Positions 8,088 through 16,420 of a stretch of DNA of 24,152 nucleotides are shown one piece after another. Position 1 is the first letter of the stretch, and the number at the start of each line of letters is the position of its first letter. The notes beneath the pieces were generated by a model, which saw only the letters and a list, made by a program, of their open reading frames with translations, did not search any database and was not told the origin of the DNA. Location of the stretch: positions 1-24,152 of the IMG/VR virus record IMGVR_UViG_3300009512_000078; one strand, 5' to 3'. A program made the translations under genes and the position numbers. This DNA comes from a virus.

Positions 8088-9329
8088 GTGCAAAAAAAGA
8101 AAAAAATATTAGTTTTATCTGATCATGCGATGTCTACATCGGGTGTAGGAACTCAAACGCGTCATCTCATTAATGGGTTGATAAAGAAAAATGAATGGAC
8201 TTTCAGACAGTTCGGTGCTGCAATGAAGCATTCTGACTACAAGACAGTTCATATTAATGACGACTTTGTAATCAAGCCAATAGATGGCTTTGGCAACAGA
8301 GACCTCATACGACTTACTCTTGCTACAGAGAAGCCTGATCTTATTTTTATTTTTACTGACCCACGATTCTTTATATGGCTCTGGGAGATGGAAGATGAAA
8401 TACATCAAGTTTGTCCAGTTGCGTACTGGCATGTCTGGGACAACGAGCCCTTTCCAAAGTTCAATGAAAAACTATATGAATCAACTGATACAGTAAATTG
8501 TCATTCATACTTGACATACAAAATGCTATCAGAGAACATGCCAGACAAACCAAGAGTCAGCTTCATACCACATGCAGTCCCAGAAGACATATTCTTTAGA
8601 CTTCCAGATAGCGAAAGAAAAAAATATAAACAAAAAATATTAGGCGCAGGAAAAGAAGATCACTTTGTTGCAATCTGGAATAATAGAAACGCTAGACGGA
8701 AACGTCCTGGTGATTTGTTGTTCGCGTGGCAGAAGTTCTTAGAAAAAATAGAAAACAAAGATGCTATTTTAATAATGCACACAGACCCACATGACAAAGA
8801 GGGTTCAAATTTATTCATATTGGCAGAAGAACTAGGAATAAAAGACAGTGTATTCTTCTCTAGAGAGAGACTAGAGTTTGACAAGATAAACATTCTGTAT
8901 AATGTATCCGATGTGTGTGTAAACATAAGTTATTCTGAAGGATTCGGGCTTTCAACATTAGAAGCAATGCAAACTGGGATACCGATAATTGCAGTAAAAA
9001 CAGGTGGTCTAACACGCCAGATCATTGATCATAGAGATGGTTCACTGAACGGAGTCGCCCTAGACGTCACAATGAAAACACTCGCAGGCAGCCAGCAGGT
9101 ACCATACATTTACGAAGACTACGCATCAGTTGATGATATAGCGTCTGCTCTTCATGAGGTATATTCATATGACACACAAACAAAAAATAAAATGTCAAAG
9201 AAAGTAATGGAATATGTCAAATCAGAATTTAATCTACAAACAACTGTTGATCTTTGGCATGACTCATTAAAAGACACTATCGACAACTGGAAAAACGACT
9301 ATAAACCATGGAATATTACAACGCTATGA
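8088..9329 (+). CDS. GT-B glycosyltransferase (GT4-like)
   Basis: 413 residues from a GTG start; AGGATAA at 8073-8079 is a plausible ribosome binding site. The N-terminus KKILVLSDHAMSTSGVGTQT gives the first Rossmann strand and the Gly-rich loop of GT-B enzymes. In the C-terminal half, HFVAIWNNRNARRKRPGDL begins the second Rossmann domain, and SYSEGFGLSTLEAMQTGIPI holds the E-x7-E motif that binds the nucleotide sugar in GT4 enzymes, followed by AVKTGGLTRQII. The protein has normal family length and looks intact. It is the first of a tandem pair, and its stop overlaps the start of the next gene (ATGA). Substrate is unknown; phage sugar-modified DNA, virion proteins or host surface polysaccharide are all possible. 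Confidence 0.85.
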   Translation: MQKKKKILVLSDHAMSTSGVGTQTRHLINGLIKKNEWTFRQFGAAMKHSDYKTVHINDDFVIKPIDGFGNRDLIRLTLATEKPDLIFIFTDPRFFIWLWEMEDEIHQVCPVAYWHVWDNEPFPKFNEKLYESTDTVNCHSYLTYKMLSENMPDKPRVSFIPHAVPEDIFFRLPDSERKKYKQKILGAGKEDHFVAIWNNRNARRKRPGDLLFAWQKFLEKIENKDAILIMHTDPHDKEGSNLFILAEELGIKDSVFFSRERLEFDKINILYNVSDVCVNISYSEGFGLSTLEAMQTGIPIIAVKTGGLTRQIIDHRDGSLNGVALDVTMKTLAGSQQVPYIYEDYASVDDIASALHEVYSYDTQTKNKMSKKVMEYVKSEFNLQTTVDLWHDSLKDTIDNWKNDYKPWNITTL

Positions 9330-10501
9330 ATAGAAAAAATGTAGTAATTAGAGCACCACTTCTCAGTCAGTCAGGATATGGAGTGCATTCCAGACAAATA
9401 GTAAAGTATCTACTTAATAGATCAGACTTTGTAACAACGTCACAAATTGTCAACTGGGGAAACACTCCATGGATACTAAATCATGATGCAGAAGACGGTC
9501 TTATAGGGAGAATACTCGAATCGTCTATAACAAATAGGGATAATTTCGACATATCATTCCAGGTACAACTACCAAATGAATGGGATACATCTTTGGCAAA
9601 ATTCAATGTAGGCGTCACAGCACTAGTCGAGACAGACAAGTGCAACCCAGCGTGGATAGAAAAAATAAACAAAATGGACCTTGTTGTCGTCCCATCACAA
9701 TTTGTCAAGAAGACAATCTATGACACAGGCGTTGAAGTAACTACAAAAGTAGTAGTTGTAGGTGAGTCATATCATGAGTCAATTGATAAAGAAATAATAG
9801 ACATTGATTTGAATATTGATACTAAGTTTAATTTCTTGGTGTTCGGGCAGTTTACGGGTATGACGCCTACAACTGATAGAAAGAATCTTTTTAATACTGT
9901 GAAATGGCTTTGTGAAGAATTTAAAGACAACAAAGATGTTGGAATAGTTCTTAAGACGAACTCAAGCCGTTCAACAAAAATCGATAAAGGAATAACCACA
10001 AGCCTCGTAGGTCGATTAATAAGTGAAGTCAGACATGGACAGTACCCAAAGGTTCATCTATTGCATGGAAATATGCTTCCTGAAGAGGTTGCCTCACTTT
10101 ACAAACATAAAAACATAAATGCACTAATCTCAGCGACAAGAGGTGAAGGGTTTGGATTACCACTACTTGAGGCTGCATCATCTGCATTACCAGTAATCGC
10201 AACGAACTGGTCAGGACATTTAGACTTTCTTAATCTCGGTTCATTCATCAAATTAGATTATGAATTAAAAGAAGTAGATAAATCAAAAATCGACAACAAT
10301 ATTTTTGTCCCAGGATTAAAGTGGGCAGAGGTAAATGAAAATGATTTTAAAAAGAAAGCAAAAGATTTTTATAAAAATAGAAAAGGAATTCAATCAAAAT
10401 CAAACAAATTAGCTGAAAAAATCAAACAAAACTACTCATTTGACGCCATTTCAGAACAATATAACGTTTTAATACAAAAAAATATTTTACAAAATGATTA
10501 A
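9326..10501 (+). CDS. GT-B glycosyltransferase (GT4-like), second of a tandem pair
   Basis: 391 residues from ATG 9326, which overlaps the previous stop as ATGA; an in-frame ATG at 9308 would add six residues, but the usual N-terminus begins NVVIRAPLLSQSGYGVHS. That strand and Gly-rich loop plus EGFGLPLLEAASSALPVIA (E-x7-E motif near residue 285) mark a GT4-type GT-B fold. The second Rossmann domain starts at KFNFLVFGQFTG and has the DRKNLFNTVKWL helix. Coupling to the preceding gene suggests the two act in one pathway. Bases about 9790-9960, at the start of the second domain, use more T- and G-ending codons than the flanks. Confidence 0.85.
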   Translation: MNRKNVVIRAPLLSQSGYGVHSRQIVKYLLNRSDFVTTSQIVNWGNTPWILNHDAEDGLIGRILESSITNRDNFDISFQVQLPNEWDTSLAKFNVGVTALVETDKCNPAWIEKINKMDLVVVPSQFVKKTIYDTGVEVTTKVVVVGESYHESIDKEIIDIDLNIDTKFNFLVFGQFTGMTPTTDRKNLFNTVKWLCEEFKDNKDVGIVLKTNSSRSTKIDKGITTSLVGRLISEVRHGQYPKVHLLHGNMLPEEVASLYKHKNINALISATRGEGFGLPLLEAASSALPVIATNWSGHLDFLNLGSFIKLDYELKEVDKSKIDNNIFVPGLKWAEVNENDFKKKAKDFYKNRKGIQSKSNKLAEKIKQNYSFDAISEQYNVLIQKNILQND

Positions 10502-10826
10502 TTTTATTTCACATTATCACTTATATATTATAGGATTCCTTATATTATTTAGTATTTTGTCTGCTTATTTTACAATTAAATTTGCCATCTTAATACTAAA
10601 AACAGAAGAAAAATTAACTAACATCTTAGATGCGATCGACGAAGAGTATATGGAAATATCAAAAGTTCTTGAAACACCAATATTTTTCGATAGTCAAGAA
10701 GTAAAACAAGTAATGTCAAGTATTAATAATGTTAGAAATACATTTTTAAATATATCTGCATACATCATTGAAGATTACAAAGACTCAGATGATCAAACTA
10801 ATGAAGAAAATCAGGCAGATAATTGA
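10494..10826 (+). CDS. small membrane protein, unknown function
   Basis: 110 residues. Residues about 9-36 (IIGFLILFSILSAYFTIKF and onwards) form one strong transmembrane helix, and the rest is a charged, probably helical cytoplasmic tail ending in an acidic stretch (EDYKDSDDQTNEENQADN). It overlaps the preceding glycosyltransferase by 8 bases and has no clear Shine-Dalgarno sequence, so it may be read by translational coupling. Its stop TGA overlaps the TTG start proposed for the sigma factor. I do not recognise the family. Confidence 0.65.
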   Translation: MINFISHYHLYIIGFLILFSILSAYFTIKFAILILKTEEKLTNILDAIDEEYMEISKVLETPIFFDSQEVKQVMSSINNVRNTFLNISAYIIEDYKDSDDQTNEENQADN

Positions 10827-11560
10827 TAATAAGACGAACAACAAGACGTAGAGGTAAAAAAAAGGGAACTAAAATGTATTTCGGGCGTCCTGCCCATGAT
10901 GCAATTTGCGAATTTCAAAAAGTTATTACAGAAGAAGAAAAACACGAAATCTATGTAACAAGAATAAAGCAACCATTTAATAAATTAGTTGAAAATCTTA
11001 TTTTTATACACGGGTTTAGATCATTAACTGGGTCTTACGAAGATCTAAAAAATGATTGTGTAACATTCTTGTATGAAACGCTTTACAAATTTGACCCATC
11101 AAAGGGATCAAAGGCTTTCTCGTATTTCAATGTCGTCGCCAAAAATTGGTTGATAATACAGTCAAAAAAGAATACAAGAGATATGAAACGATCAGTTTCA
11201 ATAGATGACACGGAGATTATGAGTCATAGGGACAAAGTTGCAATTGAAACGCACTCTATAGCTAAATCACAAGATGCTCGTCTAATAAGAGAAAACGCCA
11301 TACAGAATCTCTTCTCACTCTTGGAAGAAATAAAGAGTAGAGTCGATGGCACTAACGAAATCTCGTGTATTGATTCAATAATTACGCTTTTTTCAAGTAT
11401 AGATGAACTAGAGTTTCTAAATAAGCGTGCAGTCTTTGTATACCTTAGAGACATTTCAGGTTTAAATCCAAAACAATTGTCTGTTTCAATGTCTTCTATA
11501 CGAAAACATTATAGATCAATCAAAAAAGACGACAAGTTCGATATATTTTTTGGAGAATAA
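10823..11560 (+). CDS. 55: late-transcription sigma factor, gp55-like
   Basis: 245 residues if the TTG at 10823 is used. The stretch MYFGRPAHDAI, the KLVENLIFIHGF helix, then a segment with YEDLKNDCVTFLYETL and the strong signature KFDPSKGSKAFSYFNVVAKN are those of the T4 gp55 family of marine T4-like phages, which direct host RNA polymerase to late promoters. The basic N-terminus (RRTTRRRGKKKG) precedes MYFG. An ATG at 10874 with AAGGGA at 10862-10867 is a better start by ribosome binding site and would leave 228 residues; homologues often keep a basic segment, so both are possible. The C-terminus DKFDIFFGE is hydrophobic and acidic, like the sliding-clamp-binding tails of gp55 and gp33. It sits just ahead of the structural genes it should switch on. 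Confidence 0.88.
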   Translation: MIIRRTTRRRGKKKGTKMYFGRPAHDAICEFQKVITEEEKHEIYVTRIKQPFNKLVENLIFIHGFRSLTGSYEDLKNDCVTFLYETLYKFDPSKGSKAFSYFNVVAKNWLIIQSKKNTRDMKRSVSIDDTEIMSHRDKVAIETHSIAKSQDARLIRENAIQNLFSLLEEIKSRVDGTNEISCIDSIITLFSSIDELEFLNKRAVFVYLRDISGLNPKQLSVSMSSIRKHYRSIKKDDKFDIFFGE

Positions 11561-11929
11561 ATGACTACAAAAGAAAAAATAAACAAAGAACTCACTAAAA
11601 TAACAGACAAAGATAATAAAGTAAAACAATTTTCTGATCTGTTAAATTCAATCGAGTCACTTGAAGACAAAAGAAAGTTTTTGTGGAAAGAAATCTATGA
11701 AAACGCTGTAAAAGACAGAGAATGTGCATCGTTCCTTTTTGCCGATTTATTCAAAGATCTATCGGGATCTGCTCAACATGCAGTAACAGGAGCAATAGCT
11801 TCAAAATACCTAGAAAGAATGAGTAAATCAAACGATCAAATACTAAAGCTTGCAGAATTAATAACAAAGGCAGAAGAAGATAATTCTAAATTCGACCCAG
11901 AAGATATTTATTCTACAATAATGGAATAA
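11561..11929 (+). CDS. small helical protein, possible late-transcription co-factor
   Basis: 122 residues, starting one base after the stop of the sigma factor with GGAG at 11552-11555. The whole protein looks alpha-helical (repeated E/K-rich heptad-like stretches such as LNSIESLEDKRKFLWKEI). The end, KFDPEDIYSTIME, again mixes acidic and hydrophobic residues. In T4, gp33 is a small helical partner of gp55 that bridges RNA polymerase and the sliding clamp; placement and character fit, but I see no diagnostic motif, so this is a guess. Otherwise unknown. Confidence 0.6.
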   Translation: MTTKEKINKELTKITDKDNKVKQFSDLLNSIESLEDKRKFLWKEIYENAVKDRECASFLFADLFKDLSGSAQHAVTGAIASKYLERMSKSNDQILKLAELITKAEEDNSKFDPEDIYSTIME

Positions 11930-11932
11930 AAC

Positions 11933-13216
11933 ATGCCACCTGATAATTTTAGAGATGCACTTAGCGACATTTCGACACATATTGGTCGAGGTGTAAATAG
12001 AGCACACGACAGCACGTTTTCAGCATATGTTGTAGATGTAATAGACGACCCGAAAAGAGTCTCTGAAGAAAGAAAAGCAACAATACTAAAATTCCTACAT
12101 AATAAAGAGGCATTTGATTACCTACCAGGTAAATCAATAATATTTGCAAAAATAAATAATCTAGGAAAAATGAAAGGAAGCAAAGTTTTTTATGCACTTC
12201 CATTTATGTCACCTCATTTTTCACAACCGATAAATGCGGGTGAAATGGTATGGATATTCAATGACAACGGGTCATATTATTGGATAACTAGAAAAGCTTC
12301 ACTGTTAAATATAGAGGATATAAACTACACTAGTGGGTTAAGAAAAATAAGTGATGAAGACGCAGTATCTACTAGAACTAATATTGACATAGCATTAGGC
12401 ATAGAATCAACAGATGAAACAACGACTCCTGATTTTCCGCTCATAACAAATACTACCGACGTCGACATGATGAGACTAATGACGTTTTTCGATAGTCATT
12501 CATCTAAGAGTTTTAAAGGAGAGCCTGTCCCAATTATAAAATCAAAAGGCAATGAGTTTTTATTACAGGGCGGAAACAATTCTTCAATTAGATTAAGCAA
12601 TAATAATTCGTTAAGCGACGGAAATATTGAACTAACTGCAGGAATAATAACAAATACATATAGTACATTAAGGGAAAATGATCGTGGGTACAAAGAGACA
12701 GATCGAGCAGTAATAGAAGATCAAAGTGTAAATGAAGGAGACTCAGATTACATAGAGGACGCATCAAGAATCTATATCTCTACGAATGCCGATGGCGATG
12801 AAAAATTTGGACTCAATTTTACATATTCTGGGCAGGTTAGTGAGTCTCCATTTATAATTGCGAAATCAAGCGAAATAAGGCTTGCAGCAAGAGGAGGGGT
12901 CAGAGCAAAGTCTCTGGCAGGTGCTGAACTAGATCTTATGTCAAACGGAGAAGCAGCTCTCGTCGGAAGCCGTGTCTTTCTAGGTTCACCTGATACGGAA
13001 CACACTGGTGACTTAACAAATGAACATCAACATGTAATAAGAGGTGATGACTTAGTTACAGCAATTAATAATTTCGCCGATGCAATGAATGCAGCTCTCG
13101 CATTAGGCGGAAATCTAGGAGCTCCACTCACCGGCCAGCCGGACATCATCCTCGCATGTGAAGCCTTTAAATCTGAAGCCCTCACTGCTCTTAGCAAAAT
13201 AGTACACACGGAGTAA
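11933..13216 (+). CDS. 5: baseplate hub / central spike protein, gp5-like
   Basis: 427 residues. Residues about 25-130 look like the OB fold of gp5/VgrG proteins (STFSAYVVDVIDD, then AGEMVWIFNDNGSYYWI). The block NEFLLQGGNNSSIRLSNNNSL followed by GNIELTAGI is the landmark seen in gp5 proteins of marine T4-like phages. A beta-rich C-terminal region (ASRIYISTNADG, SEIRLAARGGVRAKSLAGAELDL, ALVGSRVFLGSPDTEH) resembles the start of the triple-stranded spike, followed by a helical tail. No lysozyme domain is visible, unlike T4 gp5. Forms the membrane-piercing spike at the tail tip. It follows the sigma factor group and is close to gp25. Confidence 0.8.
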   Translation: MPPDNFRDALSDISTHIGRGVNRAHDSTFSAYVVDVIDDPKRVSEERKATILKFLHNKEAFDYLPGKSIIFAKINNLGKMKGSKVFYALPFMSPHFSQPINAGEMVWIFNDNGSYYWITRKASLLNIEDINYTSGLRKISDEDAVSTRTNIDIALGIESTDETTTPDFPLITNTTDVDMMRLMTFFDSHSSKSFKGEPVPIIKSKGNEFLLQGGNNSSIRLSNNNSLSDGNIELTAGIITNTYSTLRENDRGYKETDRAVIEDQSVNEGDSDYIEDASRIYISTNADGDEKFGLNFTYSGQVSESPFIIAKSSEIRLAARGGVRAKSLAGAELDLMSNGEAALVGSRVFLGSPDTEHTGDLTNEHQHVIRGDDLVTAINNFADAMNAALALGGNLGAPLTGQPDIILACEAFKSEALTALSKIVHTE

Positions 13217-13221
13217 TAAAA

Positions 13222-13716
13222 ATGGCTGACTGTGATCTTCCTGCAATGCAACCTCTATTAGCTGTTTTCGACGCTGCAATGGCACCAATACAGCCTTATT
13301 TGGATTTTGCCTTTAATGAGGACGAACTTGGCGCTGTGACCCTATCTAAGATTGCAGCACAGGTTGCAATTCCTTTAACTCTACCCGGAATAATACAAGC
13401 ACTTCAGGTAATTGATGTAACAATTGCATTAGGTGATCTTCCATCCATGCCAGCTCTAGGCCCACTACCGGCAGCCGGATTCCCACCCATATTGCCAGAT
13501 GGTACAATAAATTTAGACTGGGATGTAGAAACTCAAGGACTTGCTCTGGTGACGACAGTCGTCGCAATGATTAAAATCCCACTAGATCTAATAGTCGGAA
13601 CACTGTTAGGTTCTCCTCCTGCGTTTCCTGATATTATAATTGAGTCTCTTCCCGATGTAGGAGGCTCAATCACACTAGCTGAGTGTATTGAAGAGAAATT
13701 GTCTATGTTTGGATAA
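13222..13716 (+). CDS. hydrophobic proline-rich protein next to gp5
   Basis: 164 residues, five bases after the gp5-like gene, with GGAG at 13210-13213 across its stop. It is low in charge and very rich in Ala, Leu, Ile and Pro (for example PSMPALGPLPAAGFPPIL), with two hydrophobic helix-like stretches (ALVTTVVAMIKIPLDLIVG and IAAQVAIPLTLPGIIQAL). No catalytic motif is visible. Similar hydrophobic proline-rich proteins lie near hub genes in marine T4-like phages, so it may be part of the tail tip or membrane-facing hub. Function is inferred only from position. Confidence 0.6.
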   Translation: MADCDLPAMQPLLAVFDAAMAPIQPYLDFAFNEDELGAVTLSKIAAQVAIPLTLPGIIQALQVIDVTIALGDLPSMPALGPLPAAGFPPILPDGTINLDWDVETQGLALVTTVVAMIKIPLDLIVGTLLGSPPAFPDIIIESLPDVGGSITLAECIEEKLSMFG

Positions 13717-13720
13717 TGAT

Positions 13721-14005
13721 ATGTCTATAATAAGCATAGGCGACGCCTGGCTAACTTTTTTAATGGTCAAGTACTTTAATAAAGAACTACCATTAGCGAC
13801 AAAAAAAATAGTCGAGGAAAGATTTAACACATGTGTATCTTGTGATCATTTGAAAAAAAAGACATTCAAGTCATCAAAAGTTATAATGAGATTCTGTGAT
13901 ATCTGCAAATGCTCGTTTCCAGGTATGATATTCTCGAGTGGTAAAAAGTGCCCAGTCAATAAATGGGGATCGATTCCGGAAGAAAATCTAAATCATAACA
14001 AATAA
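13721..14005 (+). CDS. small Cys-rich, zinc-ribbon-like protein
   Basis: 94 residues from ATG 13721, four bases after the previous stop; a TTG at 13688 would add 11 residues but runs far back into the preceding gene. The sequence has CVSCDHL, then FCDICKCSFPGMIFSSGKKCPVNKW, giving Cys pairs CxxC and CxxC plus a further CP-x-x-KW. This pattern (C-x2-C ... C-x2-C-x-C ... CP-x2-KW) is common in small phage zinc-ribbon proteins near structural genes. Probably binds one zinc ion. Role unknown; a tail assembly helper or regulator are possible. Confidence 0.7.
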   Translation: MSIISIGDAWLTFLMVKYFNKELPLATKKIVEERFNTCVSCDHLKKKTFKSSKVIMRFCDICKCSFPGMIFSSGKKCPVNKWGSIPEENLNHNK

Positions 14006-14017
14006 TTAGTATTTTGA

Positions 14018-14023
14018 TATAAT
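14018..14023 (+). promoter_or_regulatory. candidate -10-like element before the wedge genes (TTTTGATATAAT)
   Basis: TATAAT preceded by TTTTGA, the same 12 bases as at 8050-8061. It lies 89 bases before the gp25-like gene. The 107-base gap 14006-14112 is otherwise AT-rich, with AAGGAA at 14101-14106 as ribosome binding site. No -35 box is visible. Confidence 0.5.
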
Positions 14024-14112
14024 TAGTTATAGATTACGCAAAACTAAATACATGATAAATTAAATAAACACAATATTTTTTATTCATTATATTTATTAAC
14101 AAGGAAGCACAA

Positions 14113-14583
14113 ATGGCAAGCTATAATTTTAAAAACGTAGGTATTGAAAGAAACTCTAGTGAACTTAAAACTTCAAGAACTTTTGAATCATCATACGGAA
14201 TAAAAACACCGCTACAGCCCGGAGAAGGTATGTTATTTGAAATGTCTAATGATTTTAGAAAACAAATAAATGACAATTTAGCAAATCTTATAAAAACGAA
14301 TAACGGCGAAAGACTCGGATCGTATAATATAGGTGCAAACATAAGACCGTTATTAACAGAAAAACTATCAGAAGAAGACTTTGCCGAAGTAGTCATGACA
14401 AGAATAAAAACAGCAGTATCAAAGAGCATGCCGTATATAGAACTGTCAGACTTTGAGTATAATATGGGCAAAATAGACGAAGTAACAGGGGCAGCATCTG
14501 CTCTTTTAACGTTGACATATTCAATAAGAAGTGTAAATATAATAAACAAAAAACTTAGTGTTATTGTTCAACCCGTGAGTTAA
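14113..14583 (+). CDS. 25: baseplate wedge protein, gp25-like
   Basis: 156 residues. EGMLFEMSNDFRKQINDNLA, then NLIKTNNGERLGSYNIG and ANIRPLLTEKLSEEDFAEVV, are the core of the gp25/gpW lysozyme-like family, in which a conserved T-x-x-GER loop is followed by a Gly-rich turn and a short helix. It is a wedge component next to the gp6 protein that follows. Length fits the family. The next ATG follows the stop by one base. Confidence 0.85.
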   Translation: MASYNFKNVGIERNSSELKTSRTFESSYGIKTPLQPGEGMLFEMSNDFRKQINDNLANLIKTNNGERLGSYNIGANIRPLLTEKLSEEDFAEVVMTRIKTAVSKSMPYIELSDFEYNMGKIDEVTGAASALLTLTYSIRSVNIINKKLSVIVQPVS

Positions 14584-14584
14584 A

Positions 14585-16420
14585 ATGCAAAAAAAATTAA
14601 TAAGTGAACTAAAAAGTGTAAAAAAGAGATCATTCTATGGAAGAGATTTCGATGCACTACGCGGCGACCTTGTAGAATACGCCACAACGTATTTTCCAGA
14701 CTCAATCAAAGATTTCTCTGACGCCTCTATGGGTGGTCTGTTTCTAGATATGGCAGCACACGTTGGTGATGTTATGTCGTTCTATTTAGATCATCAATTC
14801 AATGAACTAGATATTGATACAGCTGTACAAACTAAAAACATTGAAAAACTGTTAAAAACAGCAGGAATAAAAAACAGATCTACTTCTCCTTCAATTGTTG
14901 AGATAGACTTTTATTTAACAGTACCTTCGGTAGTTGACATAAATGATAATATCGTTGTAGATCCAAATGTACTTCCTATAATTCTTACTGGTACGTCTAT
15001 AAAATCAAATTCAGGAGTTACATTTGAATTGATGGAAGATCTAGATTTTTCTAGGCAAATTTTTGATGAATATGTTCATGAGCGTACTATAAACATAGAT
15101 GACTTAGACTCAGACCTTAATCCAAACACGTATATCATAAAAATGACAGGAATATGCGTATCAGGCGAGACAAAAACAAGCGTTATTTCTGCTGGAAGTT
15201 TTCAACAGTTCAAACAAATAACAATATCAGACTCAGATATAAACGAAATATTAAGAATAAAAGACTCGTCAGGCAATGAGTACTACGAAGTAGAGTATTT
15301 GTCTCAAGACGTAGTTTTTCGGTCTGTTCAAAATAAAAGCTATGATTATGATGTAGTTTCTGATAATCTAGAGATAATTCCAGCACCATACAGATTTACT
15401 AGAGAATTAGACAGGATTTCAGGACAAACAAAATTGACATTTGGTAGCGGTAACGCAATGACACTTGATACTGATTATATACCAGATCCAAGTGAGTTTG
15501 CTCTTCCAATGTATGGTAAGACAATCATGAGTAGGCAATCAATTGATCCTAACAACATGCTATCAACATCAACACTAGGTATGTCACCATATAATACAAA
15601 TTTAACTATAGTATATAGAAAGGGTGGCGGACTAAACCATAACGTATCTGCATCTTCTATAAAGACAGTTGAAAAACTGTTGTTAATGTATAACAGAAAT
15701 TCAACATCATACCATAATTTTAACATCAAAACATCGCTAAACGTTATAAACATGAGTGCAGCTCGTGGTGGAGAAGACAAACCAACATTAAACGAACTAA
15801 GGTTTGAATATAAAGGACATCAAAATTCTCAATCAAGAATAGTATCTAAAAATGATCTTCTTACAAGAGTGTATACGTTGCCTACAAACTTCGGAAGAGT
15901 GTTTAGGGCTGGACTTTCAAACACAACAAGCAATTTGTTTTCAACACAATTATACATCATTAGCAGAGACTCAAAAGGCAAACTAATATCATCATCTGAT
16001 AGTCTTAAGAAGAATCTTGAAGTATATTTAAATCAATATAGACTTATAACAGACGCTATTGATATTTTAGATGCGTTTGTAATAAACATAGGTGTTGAAT
16101 ACGAAATACTTTCAGATGGTATTGTTAACAAGAATCTGATTATTAGCAATATTAACAAAAAAATTAAATCACTGTTTGATATAAAAAAATGGCATCTAGA
16201 TATGCCAATAAATAAAACAAATATAGAGATGTTAATAACAACCACAGAAGGCGTAATAGCTCTTAATTATTGCACAATTCTAAACAAAGCAGGATCAGGG
16301 TATAGTTCTTTTAACTTAGATATAGACAAAAATACGTCTGGAAAGTTCTTGGTAGGGCCTCCAGGGTCTATATTTGAATTAAAGAGTTCAACAGATGACA
16401 TCGCAGGATACGTGAAATAA
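14585..16420 (+). CDS. 6: baseplate wedge protein, gp6-like (J family)
   Basis: 611 residues. The N-terminus DFDALRGDLVEYATTYFPDS and the segment GGLFLDMAAHVGDVMSFYLD are the classic start of gp6/baseplate J proteins of T4-like phages; TFGSGN (near 280) and RGGEDKPTLNELR (near 400) occur at the usual places. In T4, gp6 dimers join wedges into a ring around the hub, with gp25 at the inside and gp7 at the outside. The stop overlaps the next start by one base (TAATG). Confidence 0.88.
   Translation: MQKKLISELKSVKKRSFYGRDFDALRGDLVEYATTYFPDSIKDFSDASMGGLFLDMAAHVGDVMSFYLDHQFNELDIDTAVQTKNIEKLLKTAGIKNRSTSPSIVEIDFYLTVPSVVDINDNIVVDPNVLPIILTGTSIKSNSGVTFELMEDLDFSRQIFDEYVHERTINIDDLDSDLNPNTYIIKMTGICVSGETKTSVISAGSFQQFKQITISDSDINEILRIKDSSGNEYYEVEYLSQDVVFRSVQNKSYDYDVVSDNLEIIPAPYRFTRELDRISGQTKLTFGSGNAMTLDTDYIPDPSEFALPMYGKTIMSRQSIDPNNMLSTSTLGMSPYNTNLTIVYRKGGGLNHNVSASSIKTVEKLLLMYNRNSTSYHNFNIKTSLNVINMSAARGGEDKPTLNELRFEYKGHQNSQSRIVSKNDLLTRVYTLPTNFGRVFRAGLSNTTSNLFSTQLYIISRDSKGKLISSSDSLKKNLEVYLNQYRLITDAIDILDAFVINIGVEYEILSDGIVNKNLIISNINKKIKSLFDIKKWHLDMPINKTNIEMLITTTEGVIALNYCTILNKAGSGYSSFNLDIDKNTSGKFLVGPPGSIFELKSSTDDIAGYVK

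Noticed and set aside
14006-14112. Possible tRNA or small RNA in the gap before the gp25-like gene
   Set aside because: No cloverleaf arms, TTC loop or CCA end are visible; the gap is plain AT-rich sequence with a candidate promoter.
14121-14549. Long open frame on the - strand (142 codons)
   Set aside because: It lies wholly inside the gp25-like gene, has no ribosome binding site or promoter of its own, and reads as hydrophobic low-complexity sequence typical of the reverse of an AT-rich coding region.
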